Notes under the pieces: generated by a model | Databases searched by the model: none | Seen by the model: only the letters and a program-made list of their open reading frames with translations | Told to the model about the DNA's origin: nothing | Made by a program: the position numbers and the translations under genes | Shown: piece by piece, positions 53,734 through 62,764 of the stretch | Layout of the letters: each line of letters begins with the position of its first letter | Numbering within the stretch: position 1 is the stretch's first letter | Source: Ktedonobacter racemifer DSM 44963 | GTDB lineage: Bacteria; Chloroflexota; Ktedonobacteria; Ktedonobacterales; Ktedonobacteraceae | Assembly: GCF_000178855.1 (NCBI RefSeq) | Contig: NZ_ADVG01000004.1 | Coordinates: 2,170,001 to 2,234,000 of the forward strand | Length of the DNA: 64,000 nucleotides | Direction of reading: 5' to 3'

Positions 53734-54621
53734 TTATTTTCCGGCGAGGCGGGCTATGACGGGCGCGAAGTTCTCCATCTGGCCTTCGTAGACCTGGAGA
53801 TACGAGAAGCCAAAGCGCTCGCGCTGCTCAAGGAGATGTGCGACAGCCTGCTCTGTTGTAAACGGTTGTTTAGGTATGGGTGGCCCTCCAACCAATGGAG
53901 CAAGCTCGCTGACACTATCGCTAATCTGCATATAGTAGATGGTCTGGCTCAGTTCAAGCTCGGAGAAACGCTCTCCCGCGGCTTCGCGAATCCAGGTCAA
54001 CTTCTGCTCCAGGGTCGCATCAGCTGGATCAGGTCCACGCCCGGTAAATTTGGACCCAATGGCGATAATATCGGCCTCTCTGGCGGCCAGTTTGAGCATA
54101 CGCTCGCCTGCTCCAGCGACGAGAAGGGGTGGGCGTCCCTGCTGCATGGGGCCGATAAAGCCCTTAACATCGCGCAGGGTATAGTGCTTGCCTGTAAAGT
54201 TGACGACCTCTTCCGCAAAGAGGCGCCTGGTGATCTGAAGCGTCTCTTCAAGGCGTGCGACCCGTGTGCCTGCCTTGGGAAAATCTATGCCTAGTTGCCG
54301 GGCCTCGGCCTCGCCGACGCCCGCTCCCAGCCCTAGCTCAAAGCGGCCCTCGGAGAGGAGGGCGAGTGTTGCCGCCTCCCGGGCGAGGATAACGGGGTGG
54401 CGATATTCATTGGAGAAGACATAGCTCCCCACATGCAGAGATGTGGTGGCCTCAGCGGCCGTGGCCAGGGCCGTGAGGGGCGCGAGACTGCCAATATTGG
54501 CACGATCTGGTATGAGCAACGTGGCATATCCCAATGTCTCGGCCTTGCGGGCAGTTTCAACCCAGGCACTATGCGATTGTGTATAGGCGGCAACGACACC
54601 GAAACGAAATGGACGTGGCAT
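53734..54621 (-). CDS. LLM-class (F420-type) oxidoreductase
   Basis: 295 residues with the luciferase-like TIM barrel: FRFGVVAAYT, VGSYVFSNEYRHPVILAREAA (cut: SNEYRHP is the cofactor-side motif) and GRFELGLGAGVGEAEARQLG around residue 110. Such proteins use F420H2 or FMNH2. Substrate unknown. GGGAGGAG lies upstream of the ATG. A divergent TetR gene and a palindrome between them suggest local control. Confidence 0.88.
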   Translation of the reverse strand: MPRPFRFGVVAAYTQSHSAWVETARKAETLGYATLLIPDRANIGSLAPLTALATAAEATTSLHVGSYVFSNEYRHPVILAREAATLALLSEGRFELGLGAGVGEAEARQLGIDFPKAGTRVARLEETLQITRRLFAEEVVNFTGKHYTLRDVKGFIGPMQQGRPPLLVAGAGERMLKLAAREADIIAIGSKFTGRGPDPADATLEQKLTWIREAAGERFSELELSQTIYYMQISDSVSELAPLVGGPPIPKQPFTTEQAVAHLLEQRERFGFSYLQVYEGQMENFAPVIARLAGK

Positions 54622-54693
54622 GCTGATACACTCCTCCCTTTACTCTCTCTTGCGCGAAGAATATTATGTAGACGAACTGCTTAATTAATTTAG

Positions 54694-54708
54694 GTATACA
54701 GACTATAC
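54694..54708. promoter_or_regulatory. Palindrome between LLM and TetR genes
   Basis: GTATA and TATAC arms around CAGAC, midway between the two starts. A fair candidate TetR operator, but short. Confidence 0.45.
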
Positions 54709-54738
54709 AATGAAAATATGAGAGGTGTCAAGACAACT

Positions 54739-55359
54739 ATGAGTCCGCGCCCTTATCGTCTTGGTCAGAGACAGGCCGCAACTGAACAGACGCGAAACCG
54801 TATTCTCATCGCTGCGCGTGAGCTACTGATGTTAGATGAAGGCATATCTGGTTTCTCCATTGACGCGGTTGCGCGCCAGGCAGACGTCGCCAGGATGACA
54901 GTCTATCATCAGTTTGGTTCTAAAACGGGGCTGCTTGAAGCGCTTTGTGACTCGCTTGCGACCTCAGGCGGGATGGAGCAGTTAGCTTCCGCCTTTCGCC
55001 AGGTGGACCCCTTCGAGGCCCTGGATACATATATCGCTGTCTTTGCGCGTTTCTGGCAGGCGGATCGCCTGGTGACGCGCAGGTTACGAGGGTTGGCCGC
55101 GCTCGACCCTGAATTTGAACAAGTTATCCGGGCGCGCGACGAGCGGCGGCGCAAGGGTTTGCATGTACTTGTCCAGCGCTTTGGTGAGCAGCAGAGTCTT
55201 CCTGCTTTTCGGCCCCACGAAGATATCGTCAATATGCTCTACACATTGCTTAGTTTTGAGTGTTTTGACACCCTGGCCGGGCCAGCGCGCCCTATAGAGG
55301 AGGTTGTACCGGCGATACAGCGACTGGTGCATGCCACGTTAGCATCAAACCAATTCTAA
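54739..55359 (+). CDS. TetR-family regulator
   Basis: 206 residues. The HTH reads FSIDAVARQADVARMTVYHQ, followed by FGSKTGLLEALCD, typical of TetR. The ligand domain is all-helical. The ATG at 54739 is favoured over 54718 because AGAGGTG lies before it. It is divergent from the LLM oxidoreductase and probably represses it. Confidence 0.9.
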   Translation: MSPRPYRLGQRQAATEQTRNRILIAARELLMLDEGISGFSIDAVARQADVARMTVYHQFGSKTGLLEALCDSLATSGGMEQLASAFRQVDPFEALDTYIAVFARFWQADRLVTRRLRGLAALDPEFEQVIRARDERRRKGLHVLVQRFGEQQSLPAFRPHEDIVNMLYTLLSFECFDTLAGPARPIEEVVPAIQRLVHATLASNQF

Positions 55360-55460
55360 CCAGAAGAGCACAGTTTTTTGCCAGGTGCATACCATAGAAG
55401 GGAGAGAGTTTTCAGGCAGGCTTGCATCCTTCAATGAGGCCAAAGTGCCTCACACAGAGA

Positions 55461-57248
55461 ATGAAGGTGATTGACTTGACAAGAACCTATGAACAAAGCG
55501 AAAACATGGAGCTGGATACGCTATTTGCAGCAGCATTTGCCTCATTAAATGAGGGAGTACTTGTTCACACACTGCAAGGTTTGATTGTACATGCGAATGC
55601 TGCCGCCTTACAGCTCTTTGGGGTGCAAGCAGAAGAGGTGCTGGGGAAAAAAACATACCGCCAGTTTGTCAATGCATTGAGCATACATAATCCAGAGTGC
55701 CAACTACCAGCCACTGACCAGCACGAATTGTCAGAAGAAGAACAGTTTCAAGCTGCTCAGCAGGGCGATACCGCGATCCATACACTGGCGAAAGGAGAGA
55801 TTCACGTCCACATTACCAGTGCACCACTCTATAATCAGCAGGGGAATTTAATAGGCGGCTATATGCTCTTTCACGATATAAGTACAAAGTATCAGAAAGA
55901 GTGCCGTACACTTCAGGCATTTACCTCCTTGCTGACACTGGTAGAGAGACTGGCCGCCATTCCAGGGCAGGAAGATCACACATGCGAAGAGGTGGCTGAG
56001 GGAATTTCACCGGTCCTTGTTGCGGGTCAGGCTCTGGCCGATGTCATTGCGCAAGTCATGAATTGCAGGTATGTAGATGTCTTTGCTTTGTCAGGTCCCG
56101 ACGAGCGACAACACCTGCTTGGTACAGGCAATCTAACACCTGAGCAGACGCAACGTCTACGGTCGGAAACTGAGCAGGCTCCTCTTGCCGATTATATTAG
56201 TACTGAAAACATTGCGCGTCTGCATGCCAACGAAGTTGTTTTGCTTGACCTGCAAAAGCAGCCCTATGTCAAACCGCACTTAAGCTTTAGTGCTCGCTAT
56301 CGCTTGCTGGCGCCCATGGTGCTTCATGAACAATTGATCGGCCTTTTTATCATTGCGAAGATGGAAGAGGAGTTCCCTTGCGTTGAGTGCGCATATACTG
56401 ATGAAGAGATTGCCCTGGCCAAGGCTGTCGCTAAATTAACGGCTCTGGTGATCGCACAGGTGCGTTTGCTCGAATCGTGGGCGACAGAGAACGCCAAAAA
56501 ACAGGCGCTACAAGAGCTGAATAAGCACTATGATGAGTTTATCTCTATTGCCAGCCATGAGCTGAGAACGCCGTTGACCACGATTAAAGGCAATGTGGAG
56601 TTGGCGCTGCGGCGCCTGAAGAAGTTTATGCAGCAGGAAGACTCCCGAGAACTCCAGACCTCGCTTGAACGTATCCAGATCCCGCTTGATTATGCGCTCC
56701 AACGCTCGCAGGTGCAGGAGCGAATGATTAGTGAACTATTGGATGCCTCACGTATACAGGCCAGGAAGTTAATCATTGTAAAGAAACCCTGTAACCTGGT
56801 GGAAATAGTTTGCAATGCTGTTGCAGACTCGAGACAAGCCGCACCTGATCGGAGTATACAGCTTACGTTTCCAGATGAGGACACACCACTCGTTGAGGCT
56901 GATGCAGACCGGATTGGCCAGGTGCTGCTCAACTATCTGACCAATGCGCTTAAGTACTCAGAGGCTCATCAGCCCGTGTTTGTGACGCTAGCCAAAGAGG
57001 AGACTTGCGCGAGAGTATCTGTACGTGATCATGGGCCGGGTCTTACCCCAGAGGCGCAGGCGCAGGTTTGGAAACGCTTTTATCGCGTGCCCGGCGTCGA
57101 GGTACAGTATGGTTCTGGCACAGGCCTGGGGCTGGGACTCTTTATCTGCCGAGAGATCATTGAGAGTCATGAGGGAGAGGTAGGGGTTGATAGCCAGCCA
57201 GGAGAGGGTTCGACCTTCTGGTTCACTCTACCATTAGCCACGCTTTAA
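55461..57248 (+). CDS. PAS-GAF sensor histidine kinase
   Basis: About 595 residues: an N-terminal PAS domain (LNEGVLVHTLQGLIVHANAA), a GAF-like domain (about 185-345), then HisKA with ISIASHELRTPLTTIKGN (phospho-His) and an ATPase domain with LNYLTNALKYS, VRDHGPGL and GSGTGLGLGLFI. No membrane helix, so it senses inside the cell. No response regulator is adjacent. The start is uncertain among 55422, 55461 and a TTG at 55476. Confidence 0.9.
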   Translation: MKVIDLTRTYEQSENMELDTLFAAAFASLNEGVLVHTLQGLIVHANAAALQLFGVQAEEVLGKKTYRQFVNALSIHNPECQLPATDQHELSEEEQFQAAQQGDTAIHTLAKGEIHVHITSAPLYNQQGNLIGGYMLFHDISTKYQKECRTLQAFTSLLTLVERLAAIPGQEDHTCEEVAEGISPVLVAGQALADVIAQVMNCRYVDVFALSGPDERQHLLGTGNLTPEQTQRLRSETEQAPLADYISTENIARLHANEVVLLDLQKQPYVKPHLSFSARYRLLAPMVLHEQLIGLFIIAKMEEEFPCVECAYTDEEIALAKAVAKLTALVIAQVRLLESWATENAKKQALQELNKHYDEFISIASHELRTPLTTIKGNVELALRRLKKFMQQEDSRELQTSLERIQIPLDYALQRSQVQERMISELLDASRIQARKLIIVKKPCNLVEIVCNAVADSRQAAPDRSIQLTFPDEDTPLVEADADRIGQVLLNYLTNALKYSEAHQPVFVTLAKEETCARVSVRDHGPGLTPEAQAQVWKRFYRVPGVEVQYGSGTGLGLGLFICREIIESHEGEVGVDSQPGEGSTFWFTLPLATL

Positions 57249-57321
57249 GAGAGTATGGTCGTTTTCCGAGAAATTCTTGACTCAGATGATGCAGACTGGT
57301 ATAGTTAGGCACGGAGAGTAT

Positions 57322-57413
57322 CTCCTGTTCCCTGGTAACTGGCGATAAGAGTGGAAGAACCACAAGGGAGCCTGGGAATAAGCAGTAAACAGTCGCTCGC
57401 CTGGGCTGCTTCA
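57322..57413 (+). ncRNA. ZTP (pfl) riboswitch upstream of glyA
   Basis: The conserved parts come in order: GGTAACTGGCGATAAG, a GTGG/CCAC stem (GTGGAAGAACCAC), AAGGGAGC, and GCCTGGGC at about 57399-57406. A TTCCC/GGGAA stem closes the first half. pfl RNAs bind ZTP or ZMP, signals of 10-formyl-THF shortage, and often precede glyA. No T-run follows, so control may be on translation. The ribosome site GGGAGGAG lies 30 bp downstream. Confidence 0.8.
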
Positions 57414-57454
57414 CCTATGTTATGTCTTGATAGCAAAGGGAGGAGCACCTATTT

Positions 57455-58963
57455 ATGACGATCAATGCAACACCAACCACGTTTCTTGTCCGCTATCTGC
57501 AAGCGCTCAATGGAGCCACCCCCAACTCAGCCGCCGCGGCTTTTTATGCCTCGCTCGACCAGGTCAACAGTGTCTCGCCGACCATCGCAGCATCCATCAT
57601 AAAGGAGCTACAGGACCAGCGCCAGAACCTGAAGTTAATCGCCAGCGAGAACTATAGTTCCCTGGCGACGCAGTTTGCCATGGGCAACCTCTTGACCGAT
57701 AAGTATGCTGAAGGGCATCCTTACCATCGTTTCTATGCTGGCTGTGATAATGTCGACGCCATTGAGGCTGAGGCGGTAGAACTGGCGTGTTCGCTCTTTG
57801 GTGCTGAGCATGCCTATGTCCAGCCTCATTCGGGTGCTGACGCCAACCTGGTGGCCTTCCTTGCCATCCTCTCAAGCAAAGCCCAGAAGCCCTTGCTTGA
57901 AAGCCTGAATATCGAGAATATCTCCACGGCCTCCCGCGAGGACTGGAATAAGGTGCGAGCTACCGTGCAGAATCAGCGCCTGCTCGCGCTCGATTACTAC
58001 TCCGGAGGGCACCTGACGCATGGCTACCGGCATAATATTTCCAGCACGCTCTTCGATGTCTATTCCTACACCGTGGATCAAGAGAGTGGCCTGATTGACC
58101 TGGACCAGTTGCGCAAGCAGCTACACGAGGTGCGTCCACTGATCCTGCTGGCGGGCTACAGCGCTTATCCACGTAAGTTGAACTTCGCCAAGATGCGCGA
58201 GATGGCCGATGAGGTGGGCGCGATCCTGATGGTAGACATGGCACACTTCGCGGGCCTGGTGGCGGGCAAGGTCTTTACCGGTGAGTACAATCCCATTCCC
58301 TACGCGCATGTTGTGACTAGTACCACGCATAAGACCCTGCGTGGCCCGCGTGGTGGCCTGGTGCTGTGTAAGCAAGAGTTCGCCGAGTGGGTCGACAAGG
58401 GTTGTCCCGCGATCCTGGGCGGTCCGCTCCCGCATGTACTGGCCGCCAAGGCAGTCGCCTTCCGCGAGGCAAGCAAGCCAGAGTTTGAGACCTATGCGCA
58501 TGCCATTGTCGAGAATTCTCAGGTCCTGGCCCAGGCGTGCATCGATGAGGGCCTCCAGGTACCTACCGGTGGCACCGACAATCACTTGCTGCTCCTCAAT
58601 GTGGCGCAGAGCTTTGGTCTCACAGGCCGCCAGGCTGAGGCGGCGCTCCGGGATTGCCAGGTCACGCTCAATCGCAACTCGCTGCCCTTTGACGTCAACG
58701 GTCCCTGGTATACCAGTGGTTTGCGTCTAGGTACGCCAGCCCTGACCACGCTGGGCATGGGGGGCACAGAGATGCGCGAGATCGCGAGCATTATCAAATA
58801 CGTGCTGTCACACACCAAGCCCAGTGTGACCGCCAGTGGCAAGGCCAGTCTCGCCAAGTACGTCCTGGATGAGAACGTGCAGGCCGTGGCGCGCAAGCGC
58901 GTCGATGGGCTCCTCTCACAGTATCCCCTCTATCCCGAACTGGATACCACCCTGCTCGCTTAA
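57455..58963 (+). CDS. glyA: Serine hydroxymethyltransferase
   Basis: 502 residues, against about 420 in most bacteria. It has an N-terminal extension of about 45 residues and an insertion near residue 155. It swaps serine and glycine with THF one-carbon units, using PLP. Motifs: LIASENYSS, the PLP lysine in TSTTHKTLRGPRGG, and VDMAHFAGLVAG. GGGAGGAG lies upstream. Controlled by the ZTP riboswitch, which makes sense for a folate one-carbon gene. Confidence 0.95.
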   Translation: MTINATPTTFLVRYLQALNGATPNSAAAAFYASLDQVNSVSPTIAASIIKELQDQRQNLKLIASENYSSLATQFAMGNLLTDKYAEGHPYHRFYAGCDNVDAIEAEAVELACSLFGAEHAYVQPHSGADANLVAFLAILSSKAQKPLLESLNIENISTASREDWNKVRATVQNQRLLALDYYSGGHLTHGYRHNISSTLFDVYSYTVDQESGLIDLDQLRKQLHEVRPLILLAGYSAYPRKLNFAKMREMADEVGAILMVDMAHFAGLVAGKVFTGEYNPIPYAHVVTSTTHKTLRGPRGGLVLCKQEFAEWVDKGCPAILGGPLPHVLAAKAVAFREASKPEFETYAHAIVENSQVLAQACIDEGLQVPTGGTDNHLLLLNVAQSFGLTGRQAEAALRDCQVTLNRNSLPFDVNGPWYTSGLRLGTPALTTLGMGGTEMREIASIIKYVLSHTKPSVTASGKASLAKYVLDENVQAVARKRVDGLLSQYPLYPELDTTLLA

Positions 58964-58977
58964 GCGTAGGCCTGAAC

Positions 58978-59013
58978 AATTGTAGGGTCCAAGCTAGCTT
59001 GGACCCTACAATT
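58978..59013. repeat. TGTAGGGTCC palindromic repeat, copy 3 (minimal)
   Basis: A 36-bp perfect palindrome centred on AGCT at 58995/58996, without the inner part of copies 1, 2 and 4. It sits between the convergent glyA and aminotransferase genes. Its last base is the first of the aminotransferase stop codon on the plus strand. Confidence 0.85.
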
Positions 59014-60176
59014 TACTGTACAAAAATGGCGTGAAGGGCAGTCAGGAGGCGCTCTACATCGGCGGGGCTGTTGTAGCCCTGGATGGAGAGGCGAATATAG
59101 CGATGGTTATTCCAGACGACAACGGGCATCTCGATGTGCCATGTCTCGCGCAGGGTGCGTTGTAACGCCAGAGAGTCGCCATCGGGCACCTGGATGGTAC
59201 ACATCTGATTCCACCAGGTGTCGGAACAAATAAGCTGGGTACCAAGCAAAGAAGCAATCTCCTGGCGCGCCGAGGCCGCTAGCTCATGACAGGCGGCGCG
59301 TACGGCGTCCCAGTTGTGCTCTTGCTGAAAGGCGATGGCGGAGGGGACGCTAAGGAAGGCCGCAGGATCATCCGTGCCGACCCAGCCAAAATAATCCTGA
59401 AAGCTTGAGATGCCAGGTTTCAGGCTTTCGTAGCCCCAGCTGACGATTAGAGGCTGCAGGAGGGCCTGGTGCTCGGGCGAGGCATAGAGGAACGCGGACC
59501 CCTTGGGCGCGCAGAGCCATTTATGGCAGTTGCCAATGTAGAAGTCCGCGCCGATCTCTTCAAGGTTCAGGGGAATCTGTCCCGGCGCGTGTGCCCCATC
59601 GATGACGGTAAGGATACCGGCCTCACGGGCGCGCTGACAGATCTTTGCCATGGGAAAGATCAGCGCCGTGGGTGAGGTGATGTGGCTGATAAAGATCACC
59701 TTTGTACGAGGTGTTACCCCCTGCCAGAACTGCTCAACCATCTCCTCTTCGCTCTCAAGCGGGAGTGGGATTGGCTGATTGATATAACTCATTCCTCTCT
59801 GGGTGCAGAGAAAGCGCCAGGTACGATCTGAAGCTCCATACTCGTGATCGGTCGCCAGCACCTCATCTCCAGGTCCAAGCTGAAGCGAGCGCGCGACGAT
59901 ATTGACGCCTGCCGTTGTATTGGGCACAAAGACCAGGTGATCGGCCTGTGTTCCCAGGTAAGCAGCCAATGGTAGGCGGGCTTCGCGTAACAGATCATCT
60001 ATGCGCCGACCCAGAAACTCAACGGGATCTGCCTCCAAAGCGCTTTGCCACTGCTGGTAAGTCGCGAAGACGGGGCGAGGGCATGCGCCAAAGCTGCCAT
60101 GGTTCAAGAAGGTAATATCGGGTCGCACCTGAAAGTGTTCAGCCGCCACCGGGAGAAGAAGTTGCTTAACGCTCAT
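59013..60176 (-). CDS. Class V aminotransferase-fold PLP enzyme (isopenicillin-N-epimerase-like)
   Basis: 387 residues. FLNHGSFGACPRPVF opens the fold, LVFPNTTAGVN binds phosphate, IDGAHAPGQ and YIGNCHKWLCAPKGSAF hold the PLP Asp and Lys. Relatives include CefD epimerase, EgtE-like lyases and cysteine desulfurases. The substrate is unclear. The ATG at 60176 is preceded by AAAGGA at 12 nt; the open frame to 60242 is less likely coding. Confidence 0.85.
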   Translation of the reverse strand: MSVKQLLLPVAAEHFQVRPDITFLNHGSFGACPRPVFATYQQWQSALEADPVEFLGRRIDDLLREARLPLAAYLGTQADHLVFVPNTTAGVNIVARSLQLGPGDEVLATDHEYGASDRTWRFLCTQRGMSYINQPIPLPLESEEEMVEQFWQGVTPRTKVIFISHITSPTALIFPMAKICQRAREAGILTVIDGAHAPGQIPLNLEEIGADFYIGNCHKWLCAPKGSAFLYASPEHQALLQPLIVSWGYESLKPGISSFQDYFGWVGTDDPAAFLSVPSAIAFQQEHNWDAVRAACHELAASARQEIASLLGTQLICSDTWWNQMCTIQVPDGDSLALQRTLRETWHIEMPVVVWNNHRYIRLSIQGYNSPADVERLLTALHAIFVQ

Positions 60177-60790
60177 AAATAGAGGGTTCCTTTCGCCTGA
60201 GATTTTTGTGATACCTCGCGCCTGCGGCGCGCTCTCTTGCACATTGTGTCTTTAAGCGAGGTTACTTCCTTCATCATACCGCCACTCGCACTAATTTTCC
60301 ACTCCCTTAAGAGAGTAATGGGTGATGTGCGCCGCAGGTGAGAAGGCTTTCCTGAAGAATAAGCACGTTTAGTCGATTTAATTAAGAAAGATAACGGTCA
60401 GACATACTTTATTTTAACATTATTGTTGAGTGAATTTGCAAGAAATTGCGAATTTTTTAAAATACAGCAATTTGCTGTGAGATTTTTTATTGAGGTTACG
60501 TAATATATTACAGAGGTCGCAAGAAGGGATTCTACTTCTGTCGCTTATCAAGCTATAGATCTATCAGAGCAAACTTCTTCGAGATATCTGTATTTGTTGA
60601 TTGATGCTTGTTGTTAATTCATCGAAGATAGACATAAGCATAGTCTTCTTAGCTCCGACGCTATCAAACTATGACACCTTCCATCGGGCATAATTGCTCA
60701 TTGTGCTTTATAGTTTTTTGTTCTGCTTCTATTTATAGAATATAAGTGAGCAAAGGTTTTTCGCGTTTCTAAAACAAGGAGTAATGACTT
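60177..60790. other. AT-rich intergenic region
   Basis: Over 600 bp with no gene. It holds the promoter of the lipoprotein gene at its right end and is clearly AT-richer than its neighbours. No riboswitch or repeat recognised. Confidence 0.5.
60718..60746 (+). promoter_or_regulatory. Sigma-70-type promoter of the peptide-binding protein gene
   Basis: TTGTTC at 60718-60723 and TATAAG at 60741-60746, 17 bp apart, giving a start near 60753 and a leader of about 38 nt. Confidence 0.5.
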
Positions 60791-62545
60791 ATGTTTTCTC
60801 GCAAGCGAGTGGCTGGCCGCTTCCTACCCGCTTTGTTTGTTTTACTTGCGGTACTCATCTCTGCCTGTGGCGGTAGTACAGGTAGTTCGAGTACAGGCAC
60901 TAAACTCTCTGATGATAAGCAGATCTTTGTCTATCCACAAAGAGGCATATCTGATGTCGCAACCCTGGACCCGGGTCTCTCTACGGATACTGCATCTGCA
61001 CAAGCTATTCAGATGATGTTCACGGGTCTTGTACAGCTGGACGATAACCTCAAGGTCAAGCCTCAGCTGGCTGAGTCTTATTCCGTTGCCTCCGATGGCG
61101 TGACCTGGACCTTTAAGCTGCGCCAGGGCACTAAATTTAGCGATGGCAATCCCATCACCGCCGACGACGTGGTCTATAGCATTGACCGCGCGCTCAAGCC
61201 TGAGCTGAAGTCGACGGTTGCGCCTTCGTATCTGGCCCTGGTCAAAGATTCGGATAAGCGCTTTGCTGGCAAGGTGCCTACCCTGATCGGCGATAGCCTC
61301 TTTGCTCCCGATCCCACAACTGTGAAGATCGTGACCAGCCAGAAGGCTCAGTATTTCCTGGACGCGCTGACTTATCCAACCTCCTACGTTGTGGAGAAGA
61401 GCTTCGTCGAGAAGTATGGCGATCAGAAATGGACTGCTCACCTGAATGAGGGTGGCGCCTCTGGCCCCTTCAAGCTGGAGAAGCATATCAGCGGTCAGCA
61501 GATCAGCTTTGTACCTAATGAGAACTATTATAATGCCAAGCCGCAGCTGAAGAAGGTTGTCTTCCCCTTCTATAAAGATGCCCAGACGGTCTACAAGGCG
61601 TATAAGTCCAACCAGGTCGATCTCTCGGGCGTTCCCGGACCCAACCTGGATGAGGCACGTGCCATGCCTAACCAGCAGTACCACCAGTCGCCCATCCTGG
61701 CCATTTACTACTATGGCATGAACTACCTGGCCAAACCCTTCAATAATATCAAAATCCGCCAGGCCTTCGCGCTCTCTATCGACCGCGATACACTTGCCCA
61801 TAGCATCTACAAAGATCGCGTGGCGCCAACCAACCATATCGTTCCTCAGGGCATGCCTGGTTATGATCAGAATCTGACTGGCCCTGCTGGTGTGTCAAGC
61901 ACCAAGGGCGATAAGACGCTAGCGAAGCAGCTGTTCCAGGAAGGTATGAAGGAAGAGGGTTACACCACCGCTAACTTCCCGCAGGTCTCTCTGACGGTTG
62001 CCACTAGTGGTTCAGCCGCCGCCAAGAACGAGTTCCAGTATGTGCAGCAGCAGTGGAAAGATGCCCTGGGCGTCAATGTCACCATCAACGACGAAGACTT
62101 TAACAAGCTTCTCGACGATGAGGCGCAGACCGTTGGCAGCGCCAAAGGCCTTCAGATCTGGAGCGCGGGCTGGGTTGCCGACTATCCCGATCCCCAGGAC
62201 TGGACCGACTTGCTCTTTGGCAAGGGATCAAGCAATAACCAGGTCAACTATGGCCTGGGCAGCAACAAAACCGCTGTGGCGCAGCAGGCCAACCAGGACG
62301 CGATGGTCAAAGCCAATACCATTGTCGACCAGACCAGTCGCATGGCACAGTACAACCAGATTGAGCAGAAGCTCATCAATGATGTTGCCTGGGCGCCGAC
62401 TTACCAGTCAGCGGTCAGCTATGTGCTCAAGCCCTGCGTGAAGGGTTGGGTAGACAACGCGCAGAACATGACCCCACCAGATGACTGGGCGAACATCTAC
62501 AAGACCAACGATTCTTCTTGTGCCAACACCAATTCGTACAAGTAA
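60791..62545 (+). CDS. Peptide/oligopeptide ABC transporter substrate-binding lipoprotein
   Basis: 584 residues. The signal peptide ends in the lipobox LISAC, followed by GGSTGSSSTG. The SBP_bac_5 fold follows, with LAESYSVASDGVTWTFKLR and KFSDGNPITADDVVYSIDRA (split; the second is the family signature). It binds peptides or related solutes outside. No permease or ATPase is in the window. AAGGAG lies 9 nt before the ATG. An intrinsic terminator follows. Confidence 0.93.
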   Translation: MFSRKRVAGRFLPALFVLLAVLISACGGSTGSSSTGTKLSDDKQIFVYPQRGISDVATLDPGLSTDTASAQAIQMMFTGLVQLDDNLKVKPQLAESYSVASDGVTWTFKLRQGTKFSDGNPITADDVVYSIDRALKPELKSTVAPSYLALVKDSDKRFAGKVPTLIGDSLFAPDPTTVKIVTSQKAQYFLDALTYPTSYVVEKSFVEKYGDQKWTAHLNEGGASGPFKLEKHISGQQISFVPNENYYNAKPQLKKVVFPFYKDAQTVYKAYKSNQVDLSGVPGPNLDEARAMPNQQYHQSPILAIYYYGMNYLAKPFNNIKIRQAFALSIDRDTLAHSIYKDRVAPTNHIVPQGMPGYDQNLTGPAGVSSTKGDKTLAKQLFQEGMKEEGYTTANFPQVSLTVATSGSAAAKNEFQYVQQQWKDALGVNVTINDEDFNKLLDDEAQTVGSAKGLQIWSAGWVADYPDPQDWTDLLFGKGSSNNQVNYGLGSNKTAVAQQANQDAMVKANTIVDQTSRMAQYNQIEQKLINDVAWAPTYQSAVSYVLKPCVKGWVDNAQNMTPPDDWANIYKTNDSSCANTNSYK

Positions 62546-62578
62546 GTCGGAACGCTAGTCCTCATAGAGGGCAGGCAA

Positions 62579-62617
62579 AGAGGCATCTCGGATACACTAT
62601 CCGGGATGCCTCTTTTT
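62579..62617 (+). terminator. Intrinsic terminator after the lipoprotein gene
   Basis: Stem 62580-62593 with 62599-62612 (14 bp, one G-U), loop ACACT, then T5. This is a standard terminator, unlike the long hairpins elsewhere. Confidence 0.8.
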
Positions 62618-62647
62618 AATTGAGCGAGAAAAGAAGCCAGAGAGCGC

Positions 62648-62764
62648 GTAGGGTCCAAGCTGGCTTGGACTGCGAGCGGAGCGACCTCCCAGCGTCAGGA
62701 AATCGGCCTGTGGGTCTGAGAGGGTCCATACAAACAGAGAGTCCATGCAAGCATGGACCCTACA
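62648..62764. repeat. TGTAGGGTCC palindromic repeat, copy 4
   Basis: 117 bp, from GTAGGGTCCAAGC at 62648 to GGACCCTACA ending at 62764. The inner GGACTGCGAGCGGAGCGACC matches copy 1. The right edge gives the TAG stop of the histidine kinase (62760-62762). Confidence 0.8.

Noticed and set aside
60842..61837. 331-codon frame opposite the peptide-binding protein
   Set aside because: It is the complement of a well-supported coding sequence and has no family motifs of its own.
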